Origin: Isoperla grammatica | Lineage: Eukaryota; Arthropoda; Insecta; Plecoptera; Perlodidae | Assembly (NCBI GenBank): GCA_945910005.1 | Contig: OX246749.1 | Location: 23,352,097 to 23,416,096 of the forward strand | DNA length: 64,000 nt | Direction of reading: 5' to 3' | Part shown: one piece after another, positions 1 through 10,584 of the stretch | How positions within the stretch are numbered: position 1 is the stretch's first letter | Layout: each line of letters starts with the position of its first letter | Program-made: the position numbers and the translations under genes | Notes under the pieces: generated by a model | What the model saw: only the letters and a program-made list of their open reading frames with translations | Told to the model about the DNA's origin: nothing | The model's database searches: none

Positions 1-344
1 TTATGCAACGATGGCTAATCGAGACGATGAGCGGGTGATAATGAAGATGAGAAAGATGATAATGAAGAATAAAGCCACATCCGAATCAGATCCATTGTAC
101 GTCGCGTGTCGTCATACGGGAGTCCAGCAAGGGAGGGCAGGGCCAAGTGGGAAGAGAGATATTCAATGGGACAGTGGGGGGGAAAGGGGATTTGGGTGTG
201 GACTGCATTTCGTCTGACTTCTCCTCCTCGACCAATCCGGCTAGGGTGGCCCTACCAGAAGCATACGCTTCCACCGGCATAGCTCTCGGGATCACCAAAG
301 CACGCAAACCTGCCCACCACGATAAGGTAGCAGTCCCAGGGCAG
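1..344 (-). mobile_element. SINE-like repeat copy 1 (cut by window edge)
   Basis: First of at least eleven copies of one dispersed repeat. I orient it so that its (AATC)n tail is the 3' end, which puts this copy on the minus strand. The tail side is cut by the window edge; the head ends at about 344 in GGGCAG. Shared blocks are the 'gctaatcgagacgatgag' block, a GGGAGGGCAGGGCCAAGTGG block and a conserved stem-loop near the head. The open frames on it are chance frames of the repeat, not genes. It has no coding capacity and presumably moves with LINE proteins, an inference from the target-site duplications of other copies. Confidence 0.85.
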
Positions 345-758
345 GAAAACAATTGTCGTGTGACCGAGAACAATAAAGAAAGTGAAGACTGTACAAAGCA
401 TTCAGACGGTGAATGTAGTGCCAAAACTACCCAACATGTAAGCGCGTTTAAAGTTGTAAACAATTGTGATGTGTTACAGTGTTTGGTGACGTTAACCATG
501 AAGTTGATCGTGCTGAATGTGCCAATTATTCGGATAGGGAATGTAACGTAAATAATCCTACAAAAGAGTTTGAAGTAGTAAACGATAGCGATGTGACCAG
601 GCAATCTAGTGCTAATCCACTTTTAAACTCGAGTGCTTCTGAAATTCAAAATTTGCCCGACTGTTGGGATCTTCAAAAAAAAATGAAAGTAATTCTAAAA
701 ACGCTTGGCTATTCGTGCTAAATAAGAAGCTAGGATGCAAAACTTGTCAAAAGGTTGG
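345..758 (+). pseudogene. hAT-type gene, fragment 1 (N-terminal part)
   Basis: Acidic, Cys- and Asn-rich open reading leading into a segment with NLPDCWDL (about 648-672) and, one frame over, AWLFVLNKKLGCKTCQKVG ending at 758. The aromatic stretch followed by CxxC resembles the zinc-binding region just before the hAT domain in KIAA1586/ZNF862-type proteins. The frame switch falls in a run of nine A at about 674-682. The fragment ends exactly at the GTTGG duplicated by the BEL/Pao insertion, and the reading resumes beyond that element at 9347. I infer one ancestral gene; the family name is from recall and not searched. Confidence 0.6.
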
Positions 759-1251
759 TGTTCGGTTTAGGTGTTTGTATTTATTTTGGTAAATATATAT
801 ATTTAATCCACTTCCCATTATTACTCTTGATTCACCCCCCTCCCTCCCCTTCATTTACCCAGTATACGTAATAGTGTTTCGAGAGAATTGCGCATCCCTA
901 TATGCGCAGTCACGTGATACTATCAGCGTGGACTGCTTACCGTGACGACGAGGGAGGACACACTTGCTTATCAACTATCAACAACAGAACATCGCATACA
1001 GATATACGTGAGTACCCATATATTTCTTGTCTCCCCTCCCTATGGGTACTGCCCCTTGTTCCCTATCCCTATAATAGTGGATTCGGCCCCAACGTGATTA
1101 TTACTCGTTTTGTTTTTGGTTATTGGTAAGTCATTATTTTGTATGCACTGTCCGCCCCCCCCCCCCCCTTTTTTCCAAGAAGAAGAAAGTTCGGCAAACC
1201 CGAACCGGCGAAAATATCAAGTAGGCATAGGACGCACCCACCTACTGTACA
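759..1251 (+). repeat. BEL/Pao 5' LTR
   Basis: 493 bp, TG...CA ends. Matches 8852-9341 throughout, with roughly ten substitutions and a different C-run length by eye (C-run near 1153, followed by T6). Contains the AT-rich TATATATATTTAA stretch near 789-805, which is TATA-like but unproven as a promoter. Confidence 0.92.
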
Positions 1252-1257
1252 TAAAAA

Positions 1258-1275
1258 TGGTCCTCCGAACCCGAT
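1258..1275 (+). other. Candidate primer-binding site of the BEL/Pao element
   Basis: A TGG-starting stretch (TGGTCCTCCGAACCCGAT) six bases after the LTR end. A TGG complementary to a tRNA CCA end is expected here. I could not assign the tRNA species. Confidence 0.35.
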
Positions 1276-1473
1276 GTATTCTTTTACTGAGCTTCTTTTT
1301 CTAGTGTTTGAAATTCTACTTCGTTTTAATAATTTTGCTGTCTTGTCCGTTGTGGAATTTTGTTGTCGTATATCATTCTCCCCCCGCACTTTTCACTGTT
1401 ATTTCATGCAGTGTTTTGTAACGTAATTAGCCACCCCCTAGATTGTCAGTAATCAATAAATTATTGATTAGCG

Positions 1474-2703
1474 ATGGCGGAAGCAGCGAGAAGAGATAAG
1501 GAACGGAATGTTACGAAGCTTACAAATAGACAAGAAACATTGTTTCGTCGGTTACAAATTCTATTTGATTTGAGTAGGATAGAGGATGTGTCAAAGCTGC
1601 CTCTCTTCAGAGCGAGATACGCTAAACTGGAAGAAACCAGGCTGGTTTTTGAGGAATTAACTTCAGATATTAATTCTATTTGATTTGAGTAGGAAAGAAG
1701 ATGTGTCAAAGCTGCCTCTCTCAGAGCGAGATACGCTAAACTGGAAGAAACCAGGCAGGCTTTTGAGGAATTAACTTCAGATATTAACTTGCTGAAATTA
1801 GAAATAGATCCAGAATATGTGCCTAACAAACAATGCTTGATTGCGTTTGATGAAATGTATTACGCGATCCAAGTTGTCGCCGCGCGCATCACGTCACCGT
1901 CTGGGACAGCTGATCGCAACGTACCTACAGATTCATCGCCCCACAGCCGTGCGCGTCTACCGAAGATAGAGCTTATCAAGTTCGACGGTACGTTGACTCA
2001 CTGGCCAACATTTTACGACATGTTTTGTAGCCTAGTGCACAATGATGCAACTATCGATCCCGTTCAAAAGTTCCACTATTTAATTTCCACACTTACGGGC
2101 GCTCCACTGAGCCTCGTAAAGGGTTTACCAGTCACAGAAAATAATTACGCGATTGTGTGGGACTTATTAGTTGAAGAGTATCAAAATGAACGCAATCTTG
2201 CCAACAGCATTTTGGACAAGTTATTTTCGATACGCGCACAACAGTCAGAATCTGCTTCCGGTCTAAGCCTTTACTTTCAAACCTACCACGAGAATGTTGA
2301 GGCACTTCAAAACCTCAACATTAATATTGCAGACTACCTCCTGGTATATATCGGCTTACGCAATCTAGAACCCAGTACCAAGAGACAATTCGAGATACAA
2401 TGTGATAAACGTCAAGTTCCTACTGTGGAACAGTTCACAAAGTTCCTCAAAGATTACGTCAGCGTGTTACACCTCTCTCAGGTTGATTCTCAAAAGACCA
2501 AACCCCAAGCAATAGGTTCTGCTGTCAGTAACAACTCGGCACCCAAGCAACGGGCCCTTATTTCCACGTCTGATAATTTAGTCCCTAGTTGTTTATTATG
2601 TAACGAAAATCATCGTCTCTTAAATTGTCAGACATTTCTCTCACTTGCTCCCTCCCAACGTCGTGAGAAGTGCCAGGAGATTCGACTATGTTTCAACTGC
2701 TAA
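1474..2703 (+). pseudogene. BEL/Pao gag (DUF1759-like), broken
   Basis: Starts at MAEAARRDKERNV, a charged N-terminal segment. A tandem duplication of about 115 bp (1557-1673 copied at 1674-1788, with small differences) brings a stop at 1681 and a frame change. From 1789 the frame runs through PKIELIKFDGTLTHWPTFYDMF and the following helical region typical of the DUF1759 capsid-like domain of Pao elements, then the first half of a zinc knuckle with CLLCNENHRLLNC. A TAA at 2701-2703 falls between Cys and AS inside the knuckle region, where a sense codon is expected. Not functional as it stands. Confidence 0.85.
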
Positions 2704-3427
2704 GCTAGTTCCCACATGGCTGACAAATGTTCCTCGAAGTTTACATGCAAGCGATGTAACGGTCGACACCATACTCTGCTACATTTAGACACCCGTAATT
2801 CAGGCTCAATAGTTACGCCCGCTGTGACCAACACTGCAAGCAACGCGAACCGCAGCGTATCCCAAGCTGCTCCTGGTCCCCCAAGTGGGGGCAATCTTCC
2901 ACAACAATCTCTTTCTTGTTCAGCCCAGTCCCCAAACCCCACTACAGTATTGTTGGGTACGGCCATTGCACGAATTCAAGATAGTGCTGGTTGTTTCCAT
3001 CCGCTCCGAATTGTTATTGACTGCGGCTCTCAGTTATCGTTCATAGCTTCAGATGTTGTGGAACGTCTAGGTCTCTCTCATCGTAAATGTTTCACCCAGG
3101 TGTCAGGGATAGGTTCTCGTGAGGGGCCACGTGGTCAAGGCTTAACTACGTGTGTTATAGCACCTATCTCTGCAACGCACCCCCAGCTCTCTACCGAAGC
3201 AGTTATTCTACCCAATATTTCTGCAGATCTACCCTCAGTTCCCCTCTCGTCAGAGCTAAGAGATAGCTTAAGTCATATCGCACTAGCCGATCCCCAGTTT
3301 GATAAACCTGGGCCTATTGACATGTTACTCGGGGCCGACTTGTATCCATTTATTCTTGTAAATGGCCAAGTCAAATTAACCCCGGGTGAACCCACTGCCA
3401 TGAAAACCATTTTTGGATGGATCATTA
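2704..3427 (+). pseudogene. BEL/Pao zinc knuckle and aspartic protease region
   Basis: Continues in the gag frame after the 2701 stop. The knuckle completes with KCSSKFTCKRCNGRHHTLLH, a Pro/Ser-rich linker follows, then a DUF1758-type aspartic protease. The active-site signature is LRIVIDCGSQLSFI, that is D-C-G where D-S/T-G is usual. GADLYPFIL and KTIFGWII mark the end of the protease region. The reading is cut at 3427 by the Harbinger insertion and resumes in frame at about 7246. Confidence 0.82.
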
Positions 3428-3739
3428 CTACGTATACCACGCACTTCAAATCGGTTTAGCCATGTCGATTTGACTTCAAGTCGGTTTGAGAACTGTGGTA
3501 TACGTGTCTTCAAATCGATATGAAAATTATTTCCAAATCAGTTTCTGAATTGATTTGGAACTAGTCAAATCGATTTGACAACTGTGGTATACACTCCAAT
3601 CGATTTGAGAATCCACTGCAGTGCGATACCAACTACAACAACAACGATCTAGCAAGCGGTGATTGAACAGCTGTGTTGCTGTCACAGTTACACGTGATTT
3701 TATCGAGTTGTATCTTTGATTGTTCCATTCGACGCTGCG

Positions 3740-5119
3740 ATGAGTGCAAAGGGTAAAGAGAAGATTGAAAGATTGATTTGGTCTGAGCCAGAAGTAAGGA
3801 TACTTATTGCGGCCATAAGTGACAATGATGTAATGAAAGCTTTGGATGGAAAGAGGTAAGCTAACGTTGCACTTGAGTTTGTTGGTCCTACCTAGGCTTA
3901 GGCATTGTAGGCCTAGATCTCCGTAGGCCTAGGCCTATGAATCCTAGGACATATTTTATCCAGTGTGTAGTGCTTTAATTAAGTAGACCTAGGGCTTTGA
4001 ATCTAGGCCTACGCTTACCACCGATGTAGGGATACAGCCTAGGGTGGCCTTAGCCCATGTAAAACATGCTTATGAATTTAGGTTAGGATATTAAATTATA
4101 ACTTCTGACACTGTACCACATCCCAGATATGTTTAACAACTTGGTTGTCTGTTGGCTTGTACTTAGTGCTGAGCTGAGGGCCTCGGTGCATCCTTTTTTC
4201 AAATCGTATTTCTTTAAAGGTACCGTAACGCTGAAATCTATAAAACATTGGAGCCTTTATTTACTCAGCATGGCTATCGTCGGACATATGAACAAATCCG
4301 GAGTAAGTGGAAAGCCCTATGTTCAGACTACCGCACAGCAACGGGCAGTAATTCTAAAAGTGGTTCTGGCACATCGACATGCCCGTTTTTCGACGAGCTG
4401 CACGAAATATTGGGTGCAAGGCCAAGCGTTCGTCTTATTGCGGAAGGAGTTGACTCGTCGTGTGCCGTAGACGCCCTTATTGTGCCTGATGGTAAGAACC
4501 CTTATTTAGCTACAGCTTACGGTAGACTAAAATGTATAGACCTCCTAGGCCTGTAGCCTTTCTGTTCAGTATCGGTAAGCTACAGCTTTTTAAATATTTT
4601 CTCATTCTTTTATTTTATTTGTTTCAGAGAACAGTGTTATTCCATTTGGGGAATTTTCCTTTGTTTCAACGCCTGGCCCAAGCCACCAAGACGAAAGTTC
4701 GTCCATGTCATTACCATCAACGTCAACGCCATCGCCACTGATTTTTGATACGTCGCCCACCCCAAGTAGGCCTACTTCTTCGCATTCCTCTGTAGGCCTT
4801 GAAACTCAAAGGCAGCAGAGGAAAAGGAAGGCAACATATGCTAACACCTTAGCAAAAATAAGTAATCAACTGGATGATACCAACCGAGAAATCAGGCAGG
4901 CTAATAAGGATCACCATGAACTTATGAGAAAAGGGTTTGAAGCCCAGCGAGATTGGGAAGAAAAACAGTTGCAAACTTCCCGTAAGGCTAACGCCAAACT
5001 ATTAAAAAACGCAATAGCGCAAATGCTCAACACTGTGACACTTTTTTTTTGCTCAAACACAGCAGGGTATGGGTACTAATGTAGGAACGCTTGGTGACTC
5101 ATCTGAGGATTCTGATTAA
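3740..5119 (+). CDS. Harbinger Myb/SANT-like DNA-binding protein (three exons, one frameshift)
   Basis: Partner protein of the transposase, thought in this family to bind the element ends and help nuclear import. Exon 1 is 3740-3855 (start MSAKGKEKIERLIWSEPE, donor GTAAG), exon 2 is 4220-4491 (acceptor TTTAAAG, donor GTAAGA) and exon 3 starts at 4628 (acceptor TTTCAG). Phases agree at both junctions. The trihelix/Myb-like domain spans exons 1-2, with W at the first helix and IYKTLEPLFTQHGYRRT, then QIRSKWKAL. Exon 3 has a Ser/Thr/Pro linker and a basic coiled-coil tail (KISNQLDDTNREIRQANKD). A T9 run at 5041-5050 shifts the frame to a stop at 5079. The other frame continues with an acidic tail to 5119, so one base in the homopolymer decides whether the gene is intact. 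Confidence 0.85.
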
Positions 5120-5425
5120 AATGTTATTCACAAGTCACAAAGGTTTGACTATAGACGTAACTTTTTATTTACTTAACACATAAAACAAATAACTAGAATA
5201 GGCCCTAACATTTGTCATACTTAATACTTTTAACTTAACTTTTTATTTACTTAATGCCTTAAAAAACTAGAATAGGCCCTAACATTTGTCATACTTAATA
5301 CTTCAAAGGCAACACATGTAAGTAGTAACAATAATTAAATATCTACTACTAAAACTACCTAAATAGAAATCTTATTACTACCCTTTCCCTACCACATCGT
5401 ACAAACATCATGGATTAAGTCATAG

Positions 5426-6925
5426 TTATTGATTGACCAATCGGAATGTAGATCTCCGCAGAGGTAAGGTGTCGGCTAAATGCTGGCAAATGTGGTTACG
5501 TATGTGTGCCATATTGTAATTATCCCGATCTCTGGCCATAACTGGTTCGGGTTGGGGGAAAATCACCTCTGCCTCCCTGACATTCTCCAGCCATTGCTCT
5601 ACAAAGTGTTCTTTGCCATTTTCCACGTAATTATGCAACACACAGCACGCCGCTACTACTCGTGGGACGAAATGGTAGTCGATGTCAATGCGTTTCGCTA
5701 GGCAACGCCATCGTGCCTTGAGGCGACCAAAGGCGTTTTCCACTACCATTCGGAACGAGCTTAGATATACATTCAAGGATTCCTGTTGTGGTGTCAACAC
5801 TCCCGTATACCCTTTCATGAGCCATGGAAGAAGAGGATACGCAGCATCGCCAACCACCATTATTGGTACTTCGACTCCTGCTATGAGCTTCGGTGCCTAC
5901 AAAATATACAAATAAAATATTTTTGTAAATACTTTCAGTACTTGATGTTTACTTAATTCAAAGTAAGAAAGTAAGAAAGTAAGTAAGAAAGTACTTAATT
6001 CATGTTAAGAATGCATGCAGCTATATTCTAGCATAGCATACATTAGGACGTAATAATTACCTGCGGAACTAACTCGTCTGAATGCTGGAATAGTTGCGAC
6101 TCTGCAAGAGCTCGGGCATCGTGAGCAGACCCAGGAAGCAAGCAGCTTATGTTTCGAAATCTATAGCGGTTGTCAACCACCCCCTGGAGAACGACTGATG
6201 GCCACCCCTTCCTGTTTATGAAGTCCCGATAACCATCAGTTGGAGGCATAATAGGTATATGTGACCCATCGATAGCTAAATATGCTTGTGGGAAGTTGTA
6301 CCTCGTTTCTACCAAGTATGCTATTTCTGCCGCCTCGACTGCATTGGGCATCACAATGCTTGTTGGAAGGAGAATCGTATTTATTGCCATTATTACAGAG
6401 TAAAATGTCTGTTGAACAGTAGTTTTATGTATGCCAAAGTGGTTACCCACAACTCTGTACTCTGAGCAAGATGCCAATTTAAATAGTGTGATTGCCACTT
6501 TTTTTCCTTGGTTCCAAAGGTCTTTGCAAAGAAGGTCCTGATGTTAGGGCCTCCCGCAACATTTCACAAAGGTTCTCAAAAGACTGCCTGCGCATTCGGA
6601 AATCTGCTAGCCAATCATCATCAGTGTAGTGTTGCTGGACAATCCTGTCCCACCAGTCTGAGCTACGTAATTTATTTGGCCCTCGTTGGCGTATTGGCCG
6701 AAAAACAACAGGTAAAATAACATGCTGTATAAGTTCCCGACGTCTTTGCATTAATGCTTCGTGTTGTTCGTCAAGTAGTAGCATCCGTAAACGAAAAGCT
6801 CTTCGTTGCCGAAGAATTCTTTGCTGCACCTCTTGTTCCTCATTCAAAATGTGTTGCACAACAACATTCACGATTTGCATTGCTGCAAGTGGGAAGACAG
6901 CCCTACGCCGATTCCCGTCCCCCAT
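5426..6925 (-). CDS. Harbinger DDE transposase (two exons, one frameshift)
   Basis: Cut-and-paste transposase of the HARBI1/DDE_Tnp_4 type. Exon 1 runs 6925 to 6061 (start MGDGNRRRAVFPLAAMQ; donor GTAATT) and exon 2 from 5896 to 5426 (acceptor TTTTGTAG). The junction keeps the frame (...LVPQ/APKLIAG...). The N-terminal part is Arg-rich, followed by a helix-turn-helix (GNHFGIHKTTVQQTFY). The acidic triad is visible: D in YLAIDGSHIPI, D in MVVGDAAYPLL, E in VENAFGRLKARW. The only break is a one-base shift in a T8 run near 6497-6505 (plus strand), within a Lys-Lys codon pair. If that is a sequencing error, the gene is complete. It faces the Myb/SANT gene, the usual arrangement. Confidence 0.9.
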
Positions 6926-7243
6926 TTCAGTAATATTTATTTATTTAGACCGTAGCTTTGAAACTAAGCTAGGCCTATAACTACACCAGTGATCTAGGCG
7001 TCTGTAACTCCTAATTCCTGCACGGAGACCTAGGCCTAGTCCCTACATAACCTCAATTGTGTTCTTATTCTTCTCGAAAGACACGTGTTTTGACATTTCA
7101 CTACAACAACAACAACTGCCGTGGTTTCGTGGCGGTTTGGCGAAGGTGATTTGAGATTTTGTGATATACGTGTACTTTTCATTGCGACTTGAGGTCAAAT
7201 CGACACGGCTATGACGGTTTGAAGTGCGTAGTATACCTAGTAA

Positions 7244-8835
7244 TTATAGGCAAAGCAAAAGTTAGCTCCATCCAAATTCAATCAACGTCACTTATCAGTT
7301 ACTCTAATTCGTTAAAGAGCCTCGTTAAAAGATTCTAGGAGGTTGAAGAAACTTCAATACCCACTCTGAAAAACCCCGAAGACGTCTTAGCCGAGTCTCA
7401 TTTCGTACGCACTCATTACCGCTCTAGTAGCGGCCGCTTTGTTGTCTCTCTACCATTTCGAGAAGCGGAACCCCTATTCAAAGGAAACTTTAACCAAGCC
7501 GTGTTGGCGCGACTCCAAAGTGTAGAGCGTAGATTAGCCAAACAATCTAGCATTCAACGCGACTACATCCACTTCATGCAAGAATATATTGATCTTGGAC
7601 ACATGCAACTCGCTACGAAACCAGGCACTTACCTAATTCCCCACCATTGTCTGCTCACCCCTACGAATACCTCGACCAAGCTCAGAGTCGTATTTGACGC
7701 CTCATTTCCGATTGCTCCACAAAGCTCGCTCAATCAACAATTATATGTTGGACCGAAACTGCAATTAGATATCGCGGATATAGTTACAAATTTTCGTCAA
7801 CACCCTGTGGCCCTTACTGCTAATATCTGCAAAATGTATCGACAGATTTTATTGCATCCCGACCACAGGAAATACCAACATATTCTCTGGCGGCCATCCC
7901 CCAACGAGCCAGTCGAGGAGTATGAACTGAATACATTCGCCTATGGAATCTCATCAGCCCCCTTCTTAGCCATTCGCGTGCTGCACCAATTGGCAATAGA
8001 TGAAGGTGCTAGCTTTCCACAGGCCACGCAGGTACTGCAGGCAGAAACCTACGTGGACAACATAGTCAGCGGTGCTAACTCTATGGCGGAGGCACTTGAG
8101 CTTCAAACCCAACTCGCCCAATTACTCCAAGCTGGAGGATTCGCATTGCGAAAGTGGGCAAGTAATTCCCTTCAGGTATTGGAGCGAGTTCCCGGGATAG
8201 ACCGAGAATCTTTGTTGTCCTTTCGCTATTGCGTAACTGAAATCCCCACCGTATTCACGAAACGAGCGGTATTATCCACAACAGCACGCATTTTTGATCC
8301 GCCAGGGTGGGCGGCGCAAGTAGTATTCTGGTCAAAGAGGTTTTTCCAGGATCTCTGGTTAGAAGGTTTGCAGTGGGATGACTCGCTTCCCACACATCTA
8401 GGAAAAAAGTGGAAAAGATTTTTCACCCAGCTCCCCCTCTTAAGACGGCTTCAGATCCCCCGTTTTTTAAAGGGATCCGCTCAAACACAAAATCAAATAA
8501 TTGGATTCAGTGATGGCTTCGAGCGTGGCTTTAGTGCAGTTACCTACCTCCGGACAACAGATACCTCGGGAATGATTGATGTTTTCCTCATAAAGGCTAA
8601 AACTAAGGTAGCGCCTATCAAAACCCTCACCATTCCCAAGTTGGAGTTGTGTGGTGCGGTCCTATTGGCTCGTGTAGTGAAGTCACTTTATACGTTCATC
8701 AGGTCACTCGCCATCACAGAAATAGTCCTTTATACAGACTCTTCAATTGTACATGCCTGGCTGCACATTCCCCTTCATCGGTTGAAGGTTTATGTAGCCA
8801 ATCGAGTGACAGAAATTCCAGATTTCGTCACCTAA
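7244..8835 (+). pseudogene. BEL/Pao reverse transcriptase and truncated RNase H
   Basis: Continues the Pao frame after the Harbinger element. A TAG at 7336-7338 interrupts the region before RT where a Trp is usual (RF-stop-EVEE). From 7339 to 8835 the frame is open: SLPFREAEPLFKGN, the RT fingers (LRVVFDASFPIAP), NICKMYRQILLHP, AYGISSAPFLA, and the catalytic box YVDNIVSG, where the second Asp of YVDD is Asn. RNase H begins with IGFSDGFERGFSAVTYL and a YTDSSIVHAWL box, then the frame ends at 8835 just after NRVTEI. Integrase and the C-terminal domain are absent; 16 bp later the 3' LTR starts. The YVDN change and the deletion make it inactive. Confidence 0.9.
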
Positions 8836-8840
8836 ATCTT

Positions 8841-8851
8841 GGTGGGCGGCA
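8841..8851 (+). promoter_or_regulatory. Polypurine tract of BEL/Pao element
   Basis: GGTGGGCGGCA immediately before the 3' LTR, the expected position of the plus-strand primer. Confidence 0.6.
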
Positions 8852-9341
8852 TGTTCGGTTTAGGTGTTTGTATTTATTTAGGTTAATATATATATTTAAT
8901 CCACTTCCCATTATTACTCTTGATTCACCCCCCTCCCTCCATTTCATTTACCCAGTACACGTAATAGTGTTTCGAGAGAATTGCGCATCCCTATACGCGC
9001 AGTCACGTGATACTATCAGCGTGGACTGCTTACCGTGACGACGAGGGAGGACACACTTGCCTGTCAACTATCAACAACAGAACATCGCATACAGATATAC
9101 GTGAGTACCCATATATTTCTTGTCTCCCCTCCCTATGGGTACTGCCCCTTGTTCCCTATCCCTATAATAGTGGATTCGGCCCCAACGTGATTATTACTCG
9201 TTTTGTTTTTGGTTATTGGTAAGTCATTATTTTGTATGCACTGTCCGCCCCCCCCCCCTTTTTTCCAAGAAGAAGAAAGTTCGGCCAACCCGAACCGGCG
9301 AAAATATCAAGTAGGCATAGGACGCACCCACATACTGTACA
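8852..9341 (+). repeat. BEL/Pao 3' LTR
   Basis: 490-bp direct copy of 759-1251, followed by the GTTGG target duplication at 9342-9346. Confidence 0.93.
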
Positions 9342-9503
9342 GTTGGGTTGGGGGACAATCGCAAGGAATGACATTGTCAAAAGGATGGATGGAAGTGCAA
9401 ATAACACATCTTGGAACCGACAAGAGGCAAGAAATGACAGCGTTGCGAAAAAAAATACATAAGCATAAAACTAGCCTTGCGCACAAGATGGATGATTGAT
9501 ATT
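9342..9503 (+). pseudogene. hAT-type gene, fragment 2
   Basis: Picks up the reading left at 758: QGMTLSKGWMEVQITHLGTDKRQEMTAL, then RKKIHKHKTSLAHK. A segment of the form 'K-x-W ... LRKKI-x-x-H-x-x-x-x-AH' follows the CxxC region in KIAA1586/ZNF862-like proteins. The fragment is cut by a SINE-like copy whose diverged duplications are CTTGCGCACAAG-like on the left and CTATCTCACAAAG-like on the right. Confidence 0.65.
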
Positions 9504-9802
9504 TAGACTAAACGTCTTATATTTTTGCAACTTGGCTAATCAAGACGATGAGTGGGTTATAATGCAGATGAAATTGGGGGCTTTTTGGAGGAAAGGGACA
9601 AGTATGAGGGCGGTGAGGATAAGGGAAATGGGAGGAAAAGGGAGTGAGAAGGTTGTGGACTGCACTTCGTCTGACTTCTCCTCCTCGACCTGTCCGTCTA
9701 GGGTGGCCCTACCAGAAGCATACGCTTCCGCCGGCATAGCTCCAGGAATCATCAAAGCGCACAAACCTGCCCACCACGATAAGGTAGCAGTCCCTGGGCA
9801 GG
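9504..9802 (-). mobile_element. SINE-like repeat copy 2 (diverged subfamily)
   Basis: Tail side starts GATTGATATTTAGACTAAACG; head ends GTCCCTGGGCAGG. It belongs to the variant with the GGGGGCTTTTTGGAGGAAAGGGACAAG block instead of the GTACGTCGCGTG block. The flanking duplications in the hAT gene are mutated, so this copy is older than copies 24475 and 62656. Confidence 0.82.
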
Positions 9803-10201
9803 CCTATCTCACAAAGCAGCCGACAACATACTATCCTGTGCAGAGAAAAAAGCTTTGGATAATATTTGTATGAAAGCGTTTGACAAATACAAAGAGATAT
9901 CATAAAAAATCTTTCGCACTGCTTACAAAGTAGCTAACAAAAATCAGTCTTTTAACGATTTTGAAAGCGAAATCGATATACAAGAGCTTAACGGTGTTAA
10001 TATGGAACGCATTCTCCATTCAACAAAAGTCTGCATTAATATTACTATAGTCATAATCATGTAGCGACGGAAATGAAAAAGTCGCTGATAAAAAAAATCA
10101 TCGAGGGACAATGTAAAATTTCGTTCTTAACTGACAAGAGCACGACGGTCAGCCAAATTTCATCATTGATCATTTACGTCCGAACCGTTTTGCCAGATGG
10201 A
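9803..10201 (+). pseudogene. hAT-type gene, fragment 3
   Basis: Continues across the SINE-like copy: SHKAADNILSCAEKKALDNI, then FDKYKEIS, a stop, KIFRTAYKVANKNQSFNDFE, and ELNGVNMERILHSTK. After a small frame break it reads ATEMKKSLIKKIIEG, then ISFLTDKSTTV and SSLIIYVRTVLPDG, where the Asp of 'LTDKSTT' matches the first catalytic Asp region of hAT transposases. It has a stop near 9902 and a frameshift near 10045. Ends in the 13-bp duplication TTTGCCAGATGGA. Confidence 0.75.
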
Positions 10202-10502
10202 TGTGATTGTGATTAATGGGGCTTAACGTCTCATATTTTCGCAACTATGGCCAATCGAGACGATGAGCGGGTGATGATGAAGATGAGAAAGATGATGATG
10301 AAGAATAAAGCCACATCCGAATCAGGTCCATTGTACGTCGCGTGGGTCGTCATACGGGAGTCCAGCAAGGGAGGGGCAGGGCCATGTGGGAGGAGAAATC
10401 TTCAGTGGGACAGTGGGGGGGAAGGGGCAGGGTCTCCTTTTGTCGCCTCTTACGACTAGCAGAGTCACTCTGGGCCTATTCTACCCCGGGCCGAGACGGG
10501 TC
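10202..10502 (-). mobile_element. SINE-like repeat copy 3 (alternative head)
   Basis: Flanked by an exact 13-bp duplication TTTGCCAGATGGA (10189-10201 and 10503-10515), which proves it is a retro-inserted unit. The tail-side two thirds match the other copies. The head is a different block with TCGCCTCTTACGACTAGC and CCCCGGGCCGAGACGGG. It sits inside the hAT reading. Confidence 0.9.
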
Positions 10503-10584
10503 TTTGCCAGATGGAGATCTCGAACCAGTGAACATTTATTTAGACCTACTGGAACTAGAAAACGTGACAGCCCAAGGTATATTT
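10503..10584 (+). pseudogene. hAT-type gene, fragment 4
   Basis: Short reading GDLEPVNIYLDLLELENVTA then QGIF, where the 'FLDL(V)EL' core is typical after the first hAT catalytic region. It stops abruptly at about 10584 where LINE coding starts. Comparing with fragment 5, part of the gene is missing here, so the LINE insertion came with a target deletion. Confidence 0.6.

Larger units (their letters stand above)
3428..7243 (+). mobile_element. PIF/Harbinger DNA transposon 1 (two-gene, near complete)
   Basis: Imperfect terminal inverted repeats of about 50 bp: the left end reads CGTATACCACGCACTTCAAA from 3431 and the right end is its complement, GTATACTACGCACTTCAAA, read back from 7236. Two placements of a 3-bp duplication fit: CTA (3428-3430 and 7237-7239), or ATT/TTA inside an ATTA shared at 3424-3427 and 7243-7246. 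I prefer the second: TTA is a usual Harbinger target, and excising 3819 bp leaves the Pao frame unbroken. It carries a Myb/SANT-like gene (plus) converging on a DDE transposase gene (minus). Confidence 0.92.
759..9341 (+). mobile_element. BEL/Pao LTR retrotransposon, integrase-deleted, with nested Harbinger
   Basis: Bounded by two direct LTRs (759-1251 and 8852-9341) that begin TGTTCGG and end CTGTACA, and flanked by an exact 5-bp duplication GTTGG (754-758 and 9342-9346). Coding order is gag (DUF1759-like, zinc knuckle), aspartic protease, RT and the start of RNase H. The rest of RNase H and all of integrase are missing before the 3' LTR. Without the nested element it is about 4.8 kb, short for BEL/Pao. 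Lesions: a 115-bp tandem duplication in gag, a stop at 2701, a stop at 7336, and the Harbinger insertion. It could not transpose by itself. Confidence 0.93.
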
